Below, in pieces: positions 4,784 through 5,019 of a stretch of DNA of 5,019 nt. Position numbers and translations under genes: made by a program. Under the pieces are notes generated by a model. That model was not told the DNA's origin, made no database searches, and saw nothing but the letters and a program-made list of their open reading frames with translations. This stretch comes from Methanobacteriota archaeon (GTDB lineage Archaea > Halobacteriota > Methanosarcinia > Methanosarcinales > Methanoperedenaceae), in the NCBI GenBank assembly GCA_018900975.1, contig JAHIFK010000307.1, positions 1 through 5,019 of the forward strand, read 5' to 3'. The first letter of the stretch is position 1. Each line of letters opens with the position of its first letter.

Positions 4784-5019
4784 ATGAGAAAAACATATCA
4801 GTTCAGGGCATATCCAAACAAGAATTCTGAAGTCAATTCTATTAGAACCCTTTCCACATGCAGATATCTCTATAACTATTCTCTTGCTGAAAGAAAACGA
4901 CAGGCAGAATGTGCCGGGAAGATAGTTGAATTCGTTAATCCATCAGGAACATCACAGACCTGTATTTGTGGTTTCAGTGTCCCGAAAGACCTTTCAGTGA
5001 GGGTACATATTTGTCCTTC
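4784..5019 (+). pseudogene. tnpB: Internally deleted TnpB (IS605/IS1341 family), runs off the window
   Basis: TnpB is the RNA-guided RuvC-like nuclease of IS200/IS605 elements, normally about 370-400 residues. The frame starts MRKTYQFRAYPNK and continues RYLYNYSLAERKRQ (27-40), a typical TnpB N-terminus. It then jumps, without a stop or frameshift, to the C-terminal signature AGKIVEFVNPSGTSQTC (44-60), KDLSVRVHICP (68-78), which includes the first zinc-finger cysteines. About 250 residues that would hold the wedge and recognition parts and the first two RuvC acidic residues are missing, so the product cannot be an active nuclease. The join lies near base 4903. The first zinc-knuckle pair reads C-I-C (60, 62) instead of the usual C-x-x-C; this may be a subtype trait or decay. 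No Shine-Dalgarno precedes the ATG. The 3' end, possible guide-RNA region and right end are outside the window. Confidence 0.85.

Noticed and set aside
1..5019. CRISPR array, tRNA or rRNA genes
   Set aside because: No regularly spaced direct repeats and no cloverleaf or rRNA-like sequence were found on either strand by reading.

Overview
The window looks like chromosomal DNA of a methanogen-lineage archaeon, most likely Methanosarcinales or the related ANME-2d 'Methanoperedens' group. The evidence is a type-2 (methanogen-type) seryl-tRNA synthetase, archaeal SRP19, Gar1 and TFB genes, Shine-Dalgarno motifs and BRE/TATA promoters. The TFB core is very close to what I recall of Methanosarcina TFB. 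The species assignment is an inference; there is no rRNA or other decisive marker.

Layout, left to right. Bases 1-120 are AT-rich leader with a weak TATA-like element. serS (121-1632) encodes a complete 503-residue SerRS with all three expected zinc ligands. It is followed by a very strong perfect stem-loop with a T6 tail (1685-1738), probably its terminator. srp19 and a PHP-domain hydrolase gene follow, with ATGA stop/start overlap at 2106-2109. A strong BRE/TATA promoter with a duplicated TATA motif (2763-2796) then drives gar1, which probably starts at a TTG codon (2820). 21 nt later comes tfb (3087-4106). The last codon of tfb overlaps the ATG of a 56-codon coiled-coil ORF (4106-4276) that conventional length cut-offs would miss. 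That ORF ends in an inverted repeat with T-runs on both sides, suited to terminate the convergent gene as well. On the minus strand, 4328-4576 encodes an 82-residue protein with seven cysteines.

From about 4580 to the right edge the DNA is AT-rich and looks accessory. There is a nested inverted-repeat region (4662-4740), then an internally deleted tnpB (4784 to the edge). In it the N-terminal 40 residues of an IS605/IS1341-type TnpB are joined in frame to the C-terminal zinc-finger region.

The main block is information-processing housekeeping: tRNA charging (SerRS), protein targeting (SRP19), RNA pseudouridylation (Gar1) and transcription initiation (TFB). The PHP enzyme is the metabolic outlier. 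The best candidates for something undescribed are the small coiled-coil ORF translationally coupled to tfb, the cysteine-rich small protein, and the structured DNA next to the TnpB remnant.
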